This document shows, piece after piece, positions 38,317 through 47,488 of a DNA stretch of 64,000 nt. Source of the stretch: Bhargavaea ginsengi (GTDB lineage: Bacteria; Bacillota; Bacilli; Bacillales_A; Planococcaceae); NCBI RefSeq assembly GCF_900109165.1, contig NZ_FNZF01000002.1:310001-374000 (forward strand), read 5' to 3'. Made by a program: the position numbers and the translations under genes. Below the pieces are notes generated by a model. That model was not told where the DNA came from. It saw only the letters and a list, made by a program, of their open reading frames with translations, and ran no database searches. Position 1 is the stretch's first letter. The number at the start of each line of letters is the position of its first letter.

Positions 38317-40020
38317 TTACCCCGTATAAGCGGCCACTTTATTGCGTCCGACCTGCTTGGCCCCAGTGTAGAGCGCGCGGTCGGCATTCCGGATCAGTCC
38401 CATGGCACTATCGCCATCCGCCGGCGCTGCGGCGACTCCGATGCTGACGGTGACCGGGATCAAAGCAGGTCCGGCATCACCATCCGGATCTACAGTGAAG
38501 GCATGGTCTTCGACCTCTCTGCGGAACGCTTCCGAAAAAGTAATTGCCTTCTCCTTGCTCACCCCCGGCATCAGGATGACAAATTCCTCACCGCCGTAAC
38601 GGCTGACTGTCCATGAAGGGTCAGAACGCTGCTGCAGAAGCCGTGCAAATTCTGACAGCACAGTGTTTCCGCCCTGATGCCCATGAATGTCGTTGATCTT
38701 CTTGAAATGATCGATATCAAGCATGACACAGGAAAGTGTTTCCGACTCCCGGCGTTTCACCTGATCCACATACCGGTGCAGCGCTGTCTCCATGTAACGG
38801 TAATTGTACAGACCCGTGAGCGCACAGCGTTCACTTTCCCGGACGGTCTTTTGCACATGACGGGACTTTTCAAGCGCCACTGCCAAATACGAACCAAGCA
38901 GTTCCAGCACCCGCAGATGATGTTCTTCATAGGCGTATGGCCGCTTTGACTTTACCGTCAGAACGCCTTCCACCGTTTTATTTCGGACGATATGCACACC
39001 GATCAGGCTTTCCGCATCGGGATGAACGGACCCGTCCGAAAAAACTTCCCATTCCTCCCGGCTTCCGAACAGCCGGCCCTTCCTGGAATGATAGACCATG
39101 GAACCGATGCCCGTGTCTTCGCCTTTACTGCGGGTGATGTTGACGAGCATCTCCCCGTTTTCCATCAGCTTCAGCGGTTCGACCCGTCCGTTCCTGATGT
39201 CATAGATATTAAGAAAATCCACGGGCACGAGCTCCGGAATTTTCCGGACGAACAGGTCCAGCACTTCCGGCTGTGTCAGCTTTCCTGACATCCCGTGACC
39301 GAGTTCGGCGGCTTGGGCAAGCATCTCATTGACCCGCTCCGTCGTATCATACAGCCGCATCAGCAAGATAAAGCTGAAAAACGGGATAGCGAGGATTGGC
39401 AGGCTGGCCGCTCCGATCGAAAGATACAGATAGTACGCCGACAGCGCATAGGGAAACACGACAAGAGCCGCGATCAGGTCTTGCCTGATCAGCCTGATGC
39501 GGAACGGGTACGGGTTTCCGATCAGCTTCTGGTACAGATGGATAAAGCCGATATTCCCCATCGTATGGACAGTAAGATAAGCGGCTGCCGGCAGGACGAG
39601 TTCGGTTAAGCCGATGCCTTTAGTGACGCCTCCTGCAGCATAAAAAGCGGCACCGGACACGACAGACAGGACGAAAAACATCAGCGAATTAAAGAAAAAC
39701 CGATGGAGAGGATCCGGGCTTTTTTTGTTGCCCGGGATTGCAGCCAGGACAGCGATCTGCATCATGGCCGCTTCCGCGAAAATCCCCCCGAGAAAAAATG
39801 CCGGAAGGGTCAGCCAGCCGACAAGAGAAAGCGGAATCCCGTTCCGGGTGACCGGAAAGTAAACGGCCGCCATCGCAAGCAGTGTCGCTGTAAAAAGGAC
39901 TGACAAGCTAACGGAATCCAGCGGTTCCCTGGTGTACCAGAGCCACACGAATCCCGCCGGAACGACAAGGAGCCAGGCGATAATCACTGCCAGCCGCACT
40001 GGCTTACCGATGCGGACCAT
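38317..40020 (-). CDS. Membrane GAF-GGDEF diguanylate cyclase 2
   Basis: A 567-residue protein with the same layout as its downstream neighbour: N-terminal membrane region, GAF-like domain, and GGDEF domain with LTGLYNYRYMETALH, VMLDIDHFKKINDIHGHQ and catalytic RYGGEEFVILM. The I-site position reads DPSW rather than RxxD. ATG at 40020 follows GGAGGAGGG. The two genes are 18 bases apart, an apparent tandem duplication placed just upstream of the pilus operon. Confidence 0.9.
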   Translation of the reverse strand: MVRIGKPVRLAVIIAWLLVVPAGFVWLWYTREPLDSVSLSVLFTATLLAMAAVYFPVTRNGIPLSLVGWLTLPAFFLGGIFAEAAMMQIAVLAAIPGNKKSPDPLHRFFFNSLMFFVLSVVSGAAFYAAGGVTKGIGLTELVLPAAAYLTVHTMGNIGFIHLYQKLIGNPYPFRIRLIRQDLIAALVVFPYALSAYYLYLSIGAASLPILAIPFFSFILLMRLYDTTERVNEMLAQAAELGHGMSGKLTQPEVLDLFVRKIPELVPVDFLNIYDIRNGRVEPLKLMENGEMLVNITRSKGEDTGIGSMVYHSRKGRLFGSREEWEVFSDGSVHPDAESLIGVHIVRNKTVEGVLTVKSKRPYAYEEHHLRVLELLGSYLAVALEKSRHVQKTVRESERCALTGLYNYRYMETALHRYVDQVKRRESETLSCVMLDIDHFKKINDIHGHQGGNTVLSEFARLLQQRSDPSWTVSRYGGEEFVILMPGVSKEKAITFSEAFRREVEDHAFTVDPDGDAGPALIPVTVSIGVAAAPADGDSAMGLIRNADRALYTGAKQVGRNKVAAYTG

Positions 40021-40100
40021 CCCATCCCTCCTCCACGTTTCATGCCACTAATCTACACTTTACCAAATCCTAGAATCTATGTCTTCAAATTTTCAAAAAA

Positions 40101-41285
40101 TTATAGGAAGTGTGGACGGAGTTCCGAGAGCAGGTATAGGGAGCCGGTCACGATCATGGGGGAAGCGTCATGGGTCCATCTGCCCTGCCGGATCCGGCGG
40201 ATGTCCACTTGAGTTGACGGGAAATCTGTAGAGGCGGCAAGCAGTTCAGCAGGCGCCGCTCCCGAATGATTAAAATCTATAAATGAAAACGACTGTGCGA
40301 CCGGCTCAAGAATCCGGATCACACTGCGGAAATCTTTATTCGAAAGCATCCCCACCATGAAATGGACTTTCGCTTCCTTGCCGAATCTGTCCCTGATTGT
40401 CCGGACGAGGACTTCCGCAGCTGCCGGATTGTGGGCACCGTCCAGGTAAACTCCCGGCCGGATCTGTTCAAATCTTCCTGGAAGAAAAGCGGTTTCCGCT
40501 CCTTTCTTGAGTTTAACTGCATCGAGTTCGACCCCTGCCGCCTTCAGCGCCTCCACTGCAAGTGCGAGATTGACCTTCTGATGAGGGCCTGAGAGGCCTG
40601 GAGTGATTCCCGGGATTGCGTTGAAATCTTTTCTATAAATAAAGAGTGGCGCAGCCGCTTCTTTAGCGGCTTGTTTGACCTTTTCGATCGCTTCCGGCTC
40701 GAGCGGACCGATGATTCCCGGTTTACCCGGCTTAAGGATTCCTGCCTTGTGCCAGGCGATCTCTTTAATTGAGTTGCCTAGGAATCCCGTGTGGTCAAGT
40801 GCAATCGATGTGATGACGGACGCTTCCGGTACGATGACATTCGTGCTGTCAAATCGCCCGCCCATGCCGGCTTCCAGAAAAATGAGATCCGGCTGATGGT
40901 TCTTGAAGACGAGAAATGCCGCTGCTGTGAGCAGTTCGAAATCCGTCAGCAGGCCCGAAATTCCCGCTTTTTTCATTTCGGCAAATGCCCCGTCGGCCTC
41001 ATTTTCTGTGATCGGCCGTCCGTCAATACGGATCTGGTCATGAAGGTCGGTCATCGCGGGAGAGGTGAAAGAGCCGGTCCGCAGTCCGTGCGCACGGGCG
41101 ATCGAGTCCATAAACGCCACCGTCGATCCCTTGCCGTTCGTCCCGGCCACATGGATATAGCGCAGATGCTTTTCGGGGTTGTTGAGTCGAGCGAGCGCTC
41201 GCTCCATCGCCTCCAACCCGGGACGGATCTCATCCGCGCTCATCAGTTCGTGCTTCTTTTGGTAGAAATCCAGTTTTGGAATCAA
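40101..41285 (-). CDS. folC: Folylpolyglutamate/dihydrofolate synthase
   Basis: A 394-residue Mur-ligase family enzyme that adds glutamates to folates. P-loop GTNGKGST is at 48-55, with FTSPAMTDLHDQIRIDG, EAGMGGRFDSTNV and YLDGAHNPAAAEV following. The start is TTG at 41285, well placed after GGAGGAG; ATG at 41324 has no Shine-Dalgarno. It is divergent from the ATP-grasp pair. In B. subtilis folC adjoins comC and valS; here each junction has an insertion. Confidence 0.94.
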   Translation of the reverse strand: MIPKLDFYQKKHELMSADEIRPGLEAMERALARLNNPEKHLRYIHVAGTNGKGSTVAFMDSIARAHGLRTGSFTSPAMTDLHDQIRIDGRPITENEADGAFAEMKKAGISGLLTDFELLTAAAFLVFKNHQPDLIFLEAGMGGRFDSTNVIVPEASVITSIALDHTGFLGNSIKEIAWHKAGILKPGKPGIIGPLEPEAIEKVKQAAKEAAAPLFIYRKDFNAIPGITPGLSGPHQKVNLALAVEALKAAGVELDAVKLKKGAETAFLPGRFEQIRPGVYLDGAHNPAAAEVLVRTIRDRFGKEAKVHFMVGMLSNKDFRSVIRILEPVAQSFSFIDFNHSGAAPAELLAASTDFPSTQVDIRRIRQGRWTHDASPMIVTGSLYLLSELRPHFL

Positions 41286-41360
41286 TGCCGTCTCCTCCGT
41301 GTGGTAAACTTGTGATGAATTCATTTTAGCGTAGAGCGCGGTTCAAGTGGAGGAAGAGCG

Positions 41361-42224
41361 ATGAAGAGTTGTTGGGTCATTTACAATGGAAGCCTCATAT
41401 CGGATAAATTTGCGGACCAGGCGAGGCTTGTCGCCGAAGCGGCGGAGCGTGCTGGCGTCCGTGCCGAGGTCCGGAAAAACTATGAGGTCATGATGGATCT
41501 GCAGCGGGGCATCGGTTCAAAGCCTTCGTTTGTCGTGTTCCTGGACAAAGACATTCTGCTGGCCACCTGGCTGAAAGCGTCCGGCATTCCGGTGTTCAAT
41601 GATCCGGAAGTGATCGAGACATGCGACAATAAGGCCAAGCAATACATCCGGCTCGCGGCGGAAGGGATCCCGATGCCGCGGACAGTCATTGCGCCGAAGG
41701 TCTACCCCGCCTTCTCCATCGCGGAGACCGGCTATTTCGAGCGTGTCCTCGCTGATTTCGGGTTGCCGATGATCATCAAGGAAGGCCATGGCTCGTTTGG
41801 CGCCAAGGTGTACCTGATCGAAACCGAAGAGGCGTTTTTTGAAAAGGTGGAGTCACTGCGCGGTGTCGACTTCGTCTTCCAGGAATTTATCGCATCAAGC
41901 CGGGGCCGTGATATCAGGGTGAACACGGTCGGCGGCCGGATTGTCGCAGCGATGTACCGGCACTCCGAAACAGACTTCCGGGCGAACATCACGAATGGCG
42001 GCGTTGCGGAGCCGATCGAGCTTACGGAAAATCAGCAGCATCTTGCCCTGGAAGCCGCACGGGCAGTGGGAGCGGAATTCGCCGGCGTCGACCTCCTGTT
42101 CGGACAGGACGGACCGCTTGTGTGCGAAGTCAATGCAGCGGCGCACATCCGGAACATCTATAACGTGACCGGCATCAATGTGGCGGACGCGATGATCGAA
42201 TACATACTGGAGAAATTGCCATGA
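41361..42224 (+). CDS. RimK-like ATP-grasp ligase, first of a pair
   Basis: A 287-residue ATP-grasp enzyme. The N-terminal domain begins MKSCWVIYNGSLISDKF; DNKAKQYIRLAAEGIPMPRT leads into the ATP-grasp core with MIIKEGHGSFGAKV (lysine and glycine-rich loop), QEFIASSRGRDIRVNTVGG and a metal site in GPLVCEVNAAAHIRNI. RimK-like enzymes join amino acids, often Glu, to carboxyl groups. The substrate is unknown. ATG follows GGAGGAAGAG; its stop overlaps the next gene by four bases (ATGA). Plus-strand genes in a minus-strand region suggest insertion. Confidence 0.82.
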   Translation: MKSCWVIYNGSLISDKFADQARLVAEAAERAGVRAEVRKNYEVMMDLQRGIGSKPSFVVFLDKDILLATWLKASGIPVFNDPEVIETCDNKAKQYIRLAAEGIPMPRTVIAPKVYPAFSIAETGYFERVLADFGLPMIIKEGHGSFGAKVYLIETEEAFFEKVESLRGVDFVFQEFIASSRGRDIRVNTVGGRIVAAMYRHSETDFRANITNGGVAEPIELTENQQHLALEAARAVGAEFAGVDLLFGQDGPLVCEVNAAAHIRNIYNVTGINVADAMIEYILEKLP

Positions 42225-43018
42225 AGCATGGCATCGTCTATTACCGTCCCGATGAGGCAGCCCGCAATGTCAGCTTCATCAAGCTCCTGAAGCTGGCAGC
42301 CGAGCGAACGGGCCTTGTCCTCACCCTTTCGATGTATCCTGACGACCTTTCGGCGGACGCTGACTTCATCATCTTCCGGGAACGCAACGCGAAACTCGCC
42401 CGGGAACTTGAGAATGCCGGCCACCGGATTTTCAACCGGGCGCAGATCAATCAGATCGCCAACGACAAGTTCGCCACCTATCAGCTGGCGACTTTCCTCG
42501 GGATTCCTGCAGTCCCGAGCCGCCTTGTCGAAAGCCCGGACGAGCTGGATACCTATCCGGCGGTTCTGAAAACCGTCGACGGCCACGGCGGTGTCGAAGT
42601 CGCCCGCGTCCTCGACGAAATGGAAGCCGGCTGGTTCTTCACCCGCTTCATGGACCGCCGCATCATCGGCCAGCCCTTTATTGAATCCGGCGCCGCTGAT
42701 GTCCGCCTGTACATGGTCGGCAACGAACTCGCCGGTGCTGTCAAACGCACCGGCAGCTCCGGATTCAAGTCCAACTTCACTCTCGGCGGCCGCGTCGACC
42801 CGCACATGCCATCGGCCGACATGGTCCGGGCCGCCCAGCGCATCACCCGCGCCCTGAAAAGTGACTACATCGGCGTCGACTTCCTGCTCCTCCCCGACGG
42901 CGGCTTTCTCCTCAACGAGATCGAAGACCCCGTCGGTGCCCGATCACTATACGAAACAAGCGACGTCGACATCGCCGACGTCCTCATGCAGCACATTAAA
43001 ATGAAGTTGAATGACTAA
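42221..43018 (+). CDS. RimK-like ATP-grasp ligase, second of a pair
   Basis: A 265-residue ATP-grasp protein similar in layout to its upstream neighbour: QINQIANDKFATYQLATFLG, YPAVLKTVDGHGGVEVA, QPFIESGAADVRLYMVG and GFLLNEIEDPVGARSL. It keeps the acidic metal ligands (NEIED). The four-base overlap implies a fixed stoichiometry and probably a heteromer or a two-step ligation. No precursor peptide or transporter gene is adjacent. Confidence 0.82.
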   Translation: MKHGIVYYRPDEAARNVSFIKLLKLAAERTGLVLTLSMYPDDLSADADFIIFRERNAKLARELENAGHRIFNRAQINQIANDKFATYQLATFLGIPAVPSRLVESPDELDTYPAVLKTVDGHGGVEVARVLDEMEAGWFFTRFMDRRIIGQPFIESGAADVRLYMVGNELAGAVKRTGSSGFKSNFTLGGRVDPHMPSADMVRAAQRITRALKSDYIGVDFLLLPDGGFLLNEIEDPVGARSLYETSDVDIADVLMQHIKMKLND

Positions 43019-43019
43019 T

Positions 43020-43047
43020 CCCCCGGCGGGCAGGCCGGGGGATTTTT
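43020..43047 (+). terminator. Intrinsic terminator after the ATP-grasp pair
   Basis: CCCCCGGC (43020-43027) pairs with GCCGGGGG (43034-43041), followed by ATTTTT on the plus strand, directly after the stop codon. Confidence 0.9.
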
Positions 43048-43077
43048 GGGTGCGGGGGGGTGTCGGTCGTAAGATAT

Positions 43078-43182
43078 GTGTACTTTGGGGAGCGCTTGAT
43101 GTACTTTCGGCTTGGTTTAGTGTACTTTCGTTGCCGCTTAGTGTACTTTCAACACCGCATCGTGTACTTTCGCAATTCGCTG
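43078..43182 (-). repeat. 21-bp-period array A, 3' flank of NERD gene 2
   Basis: Five units at exact 21-base spacing start at 43078, 43099, 43120, 43141 and 43162. On the plus strand each begins (G/A)TGTACTTT(C/G); on the minus strand the motif is GAAAGTACAC followed by 11 variable bases whose second position is mostly A. The array ends 18 bases before the NERD stop codon. Its orientation is opposite to array B on the other side of the gene. Confidence 0.95.
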
Positions 43183-43199
43183 TGGTCAGACAGTCTCCT

Positions 43200-44210
43200 T
43201 CACTCTTCTGATGCCAGCCATTCCCCGATCAGCTGGATCACTGCTTCGGTATTTACAAGCAGCGCATAGTCTGCCTGATATCCAATCGTCTTGCCGGAGC
43301 CGATTTTCTCAAATGGCAATTGCATCATCAGGTTTCTGACGCTTTTATGGGCTTTTAGATCGAAAAGGTTCATCACTTCCCGAGGGCTGATCGTTTTCCG
43401 GATGAGAATAAACCATGCCAACAAAGTCACGAGGTAAGGATCGCCATCCGACAGCAAACAAATATCGCAATACCATGTCCGCTTTGATTGCTTTTTCAAT
43501 GGTTTCCTGCAATGACGACAAATCGGTCCGGTGAAATAAGCAGAGCGATTGGGATGCTGGAGCGGAAACGGCAAGTAAGACTGTGCGTGCTCTCTCATGG
43601 TTTCCGAAATGGCCATGACATCTTCGTCATTGATAACTGATTTTCTCTCCAGATGTCGCCTAACCAGATTTCGTACTTCCCTTATTTTGTATACAGGGGC
43701 ATCCTGTCCAATTTCCTCAATGATCGGGTTGTTGGCAAAGACCACGGCTCCCAGTACCGGAACACGATAGCCTTCCATCCTGAGCCATTGAAGAAGATTC
43801 TCCTTCTGATCAGCCAACTGGGCCAACGGACAGTCATAGACAATTTGGATTTCTCCGTTCTCATCCACTTTACGCAATTCGGCCGGAACTGGATGAAAAC
43901 GGAGCCTGCCGGCAATCTGCTTAGATTCAATCAGCAGGATTCCGCTTTTTGCCACGATAACGAGATCCATCTGGAACTGCATACCACCCAATAGGGGCAG
44001 CGCCAGATTTTGAATCAGAACCACACCATCTGGAAGCATGACAGAGCAGACTGTTTCAAAGATCCGTTTTTCCCCTGAAACACCTGCACGGAGGTTACTT
44101 AAGGACTGCTCTTTATCTGCGCGGGTCAAATCTCCGGGCGGGAGCCTGTCCACTGCCTGCTGGAGAGCAAATTCCATCAACAAGGTTTCCTGTATACTTA
44201 CTTTTCTCAC
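43200..44210 (-). CDS. NERD-domain protein with zinc ribbon, array-flanked (NERD gene 2)
   Basis: A 336-residue protein. NERD domain at about 42-165: GVSGEKRIFE with E47, FQMDLVIVAK with D82 and LLIESKQ with E95 and K97. A zinc site follows at C231, C234, C248 and C251, spacing C-x2-C-x13-C-x2-C, identical to NERD gene 1. The C-terminus (KTISPREVMNLFDLKAHKSV, RNLMMQLPFEKI, GYQAD) may be a winged helix. The start is GTG at 44210, or ATG at 44177 after CAGGAAA. It is AT-richer than its neighbours and flanked by inverted five-unit repeat arrays. No defence or transposase gene is adjacent. Function is unknown. Confidence 0.8.
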   Translation of the reverse strand: MRKVSIQETLLMEFALQQAVDRLPPGDLTRADKEQSLSNLRAGVSGEKRIFETVCSVMLPDGVVLIQNLALPLLGGMQFQMDLVIVAKSGILLIESKQIAGRLRFHPVPAELRKVDENGEIQIVYDCPLAQLADQKENLLQWLRMEGYRVPVLGAVVFANNPIIEEIGQDAPVYKIREVRNLVRRHLERKSVINDEDVMAISETMREHAQSYLPFPLQHPNRSAYFTGPICRHCRKPLKKQSKRTWYCDICLLSDGDPYLVTLLAWFILIRKTISPREVMNLFDLKAHKSVRNLMMQLPFEKIGSGKTIGYQADYALLVNTEAVIQLIGEWLASEE

Positions 44211-44333
44211 CCGTTTCCCTAGTTTTTCTTGAGCTTAGCATGACCAAGCTCCCTTGGGAATAGGTGGTTCCATCTTTGAATTTTGACGTCACGAACGCGG
44301 ATCAAAATTGATTTTCAGGCGACTCAGAATGTC

Positions 44334-44438
44334 GAAAGTACACTTAGAACGCGGGAAAGTACACCATTCATTCCCGAAAGTACACAATCATGCCGCGAAA
44401 GTACACTATCCCCTCGTGAAAGTACACTATCCCCTCAT
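44334..44438 (+). repeat. 21-bp-period array B, 5' flank of NERD gene 2
   Basis: Five units start at 44334, 44355, 44376, 44397 and 44418, each a perfect GAAAGTACAC plus 11 variable bases. The last two variable parts are nearly the same (TATCCCCTC...). The array lies about 125 bases upstream of the NERD start and reads in the opposite direction to array A. Bases 44211-44333 hold no recognisable gene. Confidence 0.95.
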
Positions 44439-44455
44439 CACCACGCCCCATCCAC

Positions 44456-44488
44456 CCAAAACCCCCGCCAGCTCAAGCCGGCGGGGGT
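44456..44488 (-). terminator. Intrinsic terminator after valS
   Basis: CCCCCGCC (44462-44469) pairs with GGCGGGGG (44480-44487); on the minus strand a short T-rich stretch follows. It lies 13 bases beyond the valS stop and directly beside array B. Confidence 0.8.
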
Positions 44489-44500
44489 CCTTATTCATAT

Positions 44501-47155
44501 TCAGATCTCTTTCAGCTCCGCGATGCGTTTTTGGACGGAGTCGTATTTATCCTGGTAGTCCTTTTGTTTGGCGCGTTCTTCTTCGACGACGGCTTCTGGG
44601 GCTTTGGAGATGAAGCGTTCGTTGGAGAGTTTGCCTTCGACGCGTTTCAGCTCGCCCTGCCACTTGCCCAGTTCCTTCTGAAGCCGTGCCAACTCTTCCT
44701 CAATGTTGATGAGGCCTTCGAGCGGCATGAAGAGCTCGGCACCCGTGACGACGGCGGACATGGATTTGTCCGGTGCCGTCAGGTCGCGGCTGATTTCAAG
44801 CGTCTCCGGGTTGCAGAAGCGCTCTAGGTACGCGCGGTTGTTTTCCAGCGCGGCCTGTGTCGTGTCATCGTGCGTGCGGATTGCGAGTGCGACTTTCTTG
44901 CTCATCGGCGTATTCACTTCGGCGCGGATGTTGCGGACTGCCTTGATGACATCCATGAGCGTCTTCATGTCGCCTGCGCGCTGTTCGTCGGACAGCGCCG
45001 GATCGGCAACCGGCCATTTGGCGGCGACGATCGACTCGCCTTCGTGCGGCAGGCTCTGCCAGATTTCTTCCGTGATGAACGGCATGAACGGGTGGAGCAG
45101 GCGCATCGTGTTGTCGAGAACGTAGGCGAGGATCGAGCGGGTCGTCTTCTTCGCCGCTTCGTCTTCCCCGTACAGCGGCAGTTTCGCCATCTCGATGTAC
45201 CAGTCGCAGAAGTCATCCCAGATGAAGTTATACAGCGCGCGGCCGACTTCGCCGAACTCGTACTTGTCTGCAAGCTTCGTGACTGTCTCGATCGTTTCGT
45301 TCAGGCGTGTGAGAATCCACGCATCCGCCGCGGACTTTTCGCCCGACAGGTCGATCTCCTCAAACTTCAGCCCATCCATGTTCATCAATGCAAACCGGGA
45401 CGCGTTCCAGATTTTGTTCGCGAAGTTCCAGACGGATTCCACTTTCTCGTTTGAGAAGCGAAGGTCTTGCCCAGGCGATGAGCCTGTTGCGAGGAAGTAG
45501 CGCAGCGAATCCGCGCCGTACTGATCGATGACATCCATCGGATCGACGCCGTTGCCGAGCGACTTGGACATTTTGCGGCCGTCTTCTGCGCGGACAAGTC
45601 CGTGAATCAGCACGTCATCGAACGGGCGCTTGCCGGTGAATTCAAGTCCCTGGAAGATCATCCGGGACACCCAGAAGAAGATGATGTCATAGCCGGTCAC
45701 AAGCGCGTCCGTCGGATAATAGCGCTTGAACAGTTCGTTGTCCTCATCCGGCCAGTTCAGCGTGGAGAACGGCCAGAGAGCGGAGGAGAACCATGTGTCG
45801 AGGACGTCTTCGTCCTGCTTCCAGTTTTCCGCATCTGCCGGTGCTTCCATGCCGACGTGGATTTCACCCGTTTCCTTGTGGTACCAGGCCGGGATCTGGT
45901 GGCCCCACCAGAGCTGGCGGGAGATGCACCAGTCGCGGATGTTCTCCATCCAGTTCAGGTACGTTTTCTCGAAGCGCTCCGGAACGAAGTTTACTTTTTC
46001 CTCGCCCTTCTGCAGCTCGACTGCGGCCTCAGCGAGCGGCTCCATCTTGACGAACCACTGCGTGGACAGATACGGCTCGACAACCGCGCCGCTCCGCTCC
46101 GAGTGTCCGACCGAGTGCATGTGTTCCTCGATTTCGAACAACACACCCATTTCCTGAAGATCCTTCACAATCTCCTTGCGGCACTCAAAGCGGTCCATGC
46201 CCTGGTACTTGCCTGCGCGCTCGTTCATCGAGCCATCTTCATTCATGACAAGGAAGCGCTCCAGGTTGTGGCGATTGCCGATTTCAAAGTCGTTCGGGTC
46301 ATGGGCCGGTGTGATCTTCACCGCGCCGCTACCGAAGTCCATCTCGACATAGTCATCGGCGACGATCGGGATTTCGCGCCCGACGATCGGCAGTTTGACC
46401 GTTTTGCCGATCAGGTGCTTGTAGCGCTCATCTTCCGGGTGAACGGCAACTGCGGTATCCCCGAGCATCGTCTCCGGACGGGTCGTCGCGATTTCGATCG
46501 ACCCCGTGCCATCTGCGAGCGGGTAGCGCATATGATAGAAGGCACCCTGTACGTCCTTATAGATGACTTCGATGTCGGAGAGCGCTGTTTTCGTCTGCGG
46601 ATCCCAGTTGATAATGTACTCACCGCGGTAGATCAGACCCTTCTCATAGAGCTTGACGAAAACGGTGCGAACCGCTTCCGAAAGCCCCTCATCAAGTGTG
46701 AAGCGCTCACGTGAATAGTCCAGGCCAAGGCCAAGTTTTGACCATTGCTGGCGGATATGTCCGGCATATTCCTCTTTCCATTTCCACGACTCTTCAAGGA
46801 ATTTCTCGCGGCCGAGGTCATAGCGGCTCTTGCCCTCTTCTTTTAGCTTCCCTTCAACCTTCGCCTGTGTCGCAATCCCGGCGTGGTCCATCCCCGGAAG
46901 CCAAAGAGCGTCATAGCCCTGCATGCGCTTCATGCGGATCAGGATATCCTGGAGAGTCGTATCCCAGGCGTGGCCGAGGTGGAGCTTGCCCGTGACGTTC
47001 GGCGGCGGAATCACGATCGTGTATGGTTCCTTGCCGCTTTCCGGCTGCGCCTCGAAGAATTTACCGTTGACCCACCACTCATACCTGCCCTGCTCGATTG
47101 CCTGCGGATCGTACTTTGTCGGCAGAGACGTTTCCTGCTGGCCGTTCTGTTCCAT
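44501..47155 (-). CDS. valS: Valyl-tRNA synthetase
   Basis: An 884-residue class I synthetase. [14 protein letters not shown] (51-64) holds the HIGH motif and [12 protein letters not shown] the KMSKS motif. The editing domain contains [21 protein letters not shown]-terminal coiled coil ([20 protein letters not shown]) is the ValRS tRNA-binding arm. Expression is controlled by a tRNA-Val-specific T-box leader just upstream. Confidence 0.98.
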   Translation of the reverse strand: MEQNGQQETSLPTKYDPQAIEQGRYEWWVNGKFFEAQPESGKEPYTIVIPPPNVTGKLHLGHAWDTTLQDILIRMKRMQGYDALWLPGMDHAGIATQAKVEGKLKEEGKSRYDLGREKFLEESWKWKEEYAGHIRQQWSKLGLGLDYSRERFTLDEGLSEAVRTVFVKLYEKGLIYRGEYIINWDPQTKTALSDIEVIYKDVQGAFYHMRYPLADGTGSIEIATTRPETMLGDTAVAVHPEDERYKHLIGKTVKLPIVGREIPIVADDYVEMDFGSGAVKITPAHDPNDFEIGNRHNLERFLVMNEDGSMNERAGKYQGMDRFECRKEIVKDLQEMGVLFEIEEHMHSVGHSERSGAVVEPYLSTQWFVKMEPLAEAAVELQKGEEKVNFVPERFEKTYLNWMENIRDWCISRQLWWGHQIPAWYHKETGEIHVGMEAPADAENWKQDEDVLDTWFSSALWPFSTLNWPDEDNELFKRYYPTDALVTGYDIIFFWVSRMIFQGLEFTGKRPFDDVLIHGLVRAEDGRKMSKSLGNGVDPMDVIDQYGADSLRYFLATGSSPGQDLRFSNEKVESVWNFANKIWNASRFALMNMDGLKFEEIDLSGEKSAADAWILTRLNETIETVTKLADKYEFGEVGRALYNFIWDDFCDWYIEMAKLPLYGEDEAAKKTTRSILAYVLDNTMRLLHPFMPFITEEIWQSLPHEGESIVAAKWPVADPALSDEQRAGDMKTLMDVIKAVRNIRAEVNTPMSKKVALAIRTHDDTTQAALENNRAYLERFCNPETLEISRDLTAPDKSMSAVVTGAELFMPLEGLINIEEELARLQKELGKWQGELKRVEGKLSNERFISKAPEAVVEEERAKQKDYQDKYDSVQKRIAELKEI

Positions 47156-47185
47156 GTCTTCTTCCTCCTTTGTTTCCGGGAAATC

Positions 47186-47432
47186 AAAAAACCCTCCGTC
47201 CTATAAAGGACGAAGGGCTGACTTCGCGGTACCACCTTTAGTTCCGGCACGCAAAACAAGAGCGGCCGGCGCTCAAAACGATAACGGTCGTCTGACCGGC
47301 ACTCCGCTACTCGGTTCGCGGAGGCTGCTCACGGGCGACTTCGGACGGCGCTGACGGGAGCTCTCACCAGCCGCTCCCTCTCTCCGGACAACATCCGGTC
47401 CTACTCTTCCCGCTCACTGCATCGTTATCCAT
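47186..47432 (-). ncRNA. T-box riboswitch of valS
   Basis: On the minus strand the leader contains the T-box AGGTGGTACCGCG (47225-47237), a terminator hairpin with T6 (47186-47217), and a stem I with GGTGAGAGC. In the specifier region GAA-GTC-GCCC, the triplet GTC (47337-47339) is a valine codon, matching the downstream gene. Uncharged tRNA-Val would pair there and at the antiterminator to allow readthrough. Confidence 0.93.
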
Positions 47433-47439
47433 TTCATTT

Positions 47440-47468
47440 ATTGTACAAAACCGGCAACCGCCCGTCAA
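47440..47468 (-). promoter_or_regulatory. Sigma-A promoter of the valS T-box transcript
   Basis: On the minus strand TTGACG (47463-47468), exactly 17 bases, TACAAT (47440-47445). It lies directly upstream of the T-box leader and close to the Shine-Dalgarno of a small plus-strand gene. Confidence 0.8.
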
Positions 47469-47488
47469 TACGAAAGGAGGTGTCCCAT

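Noticed and set aside
40021-40110. TATAAT at the folC 3' end as promoter for the GGDEF genes
   Set aside because: No acceptable -35 at 16-18 bases and no extended -10; too weak to list.
44283-44613. Plus-strand frames with R-E-S-T or K-V-H repeats through array B
   Set aside because: They are translations of the 21-bp DNA repeat (seven codons per unit). They start upstream without a ribosome-binding site and run into valS antisense.
47339-47441. Reading the 47.2-47.4 kb region as the end of a gene
   Set aside because: The T-box consensus, terminator and specifier triplet account for this interval completely.
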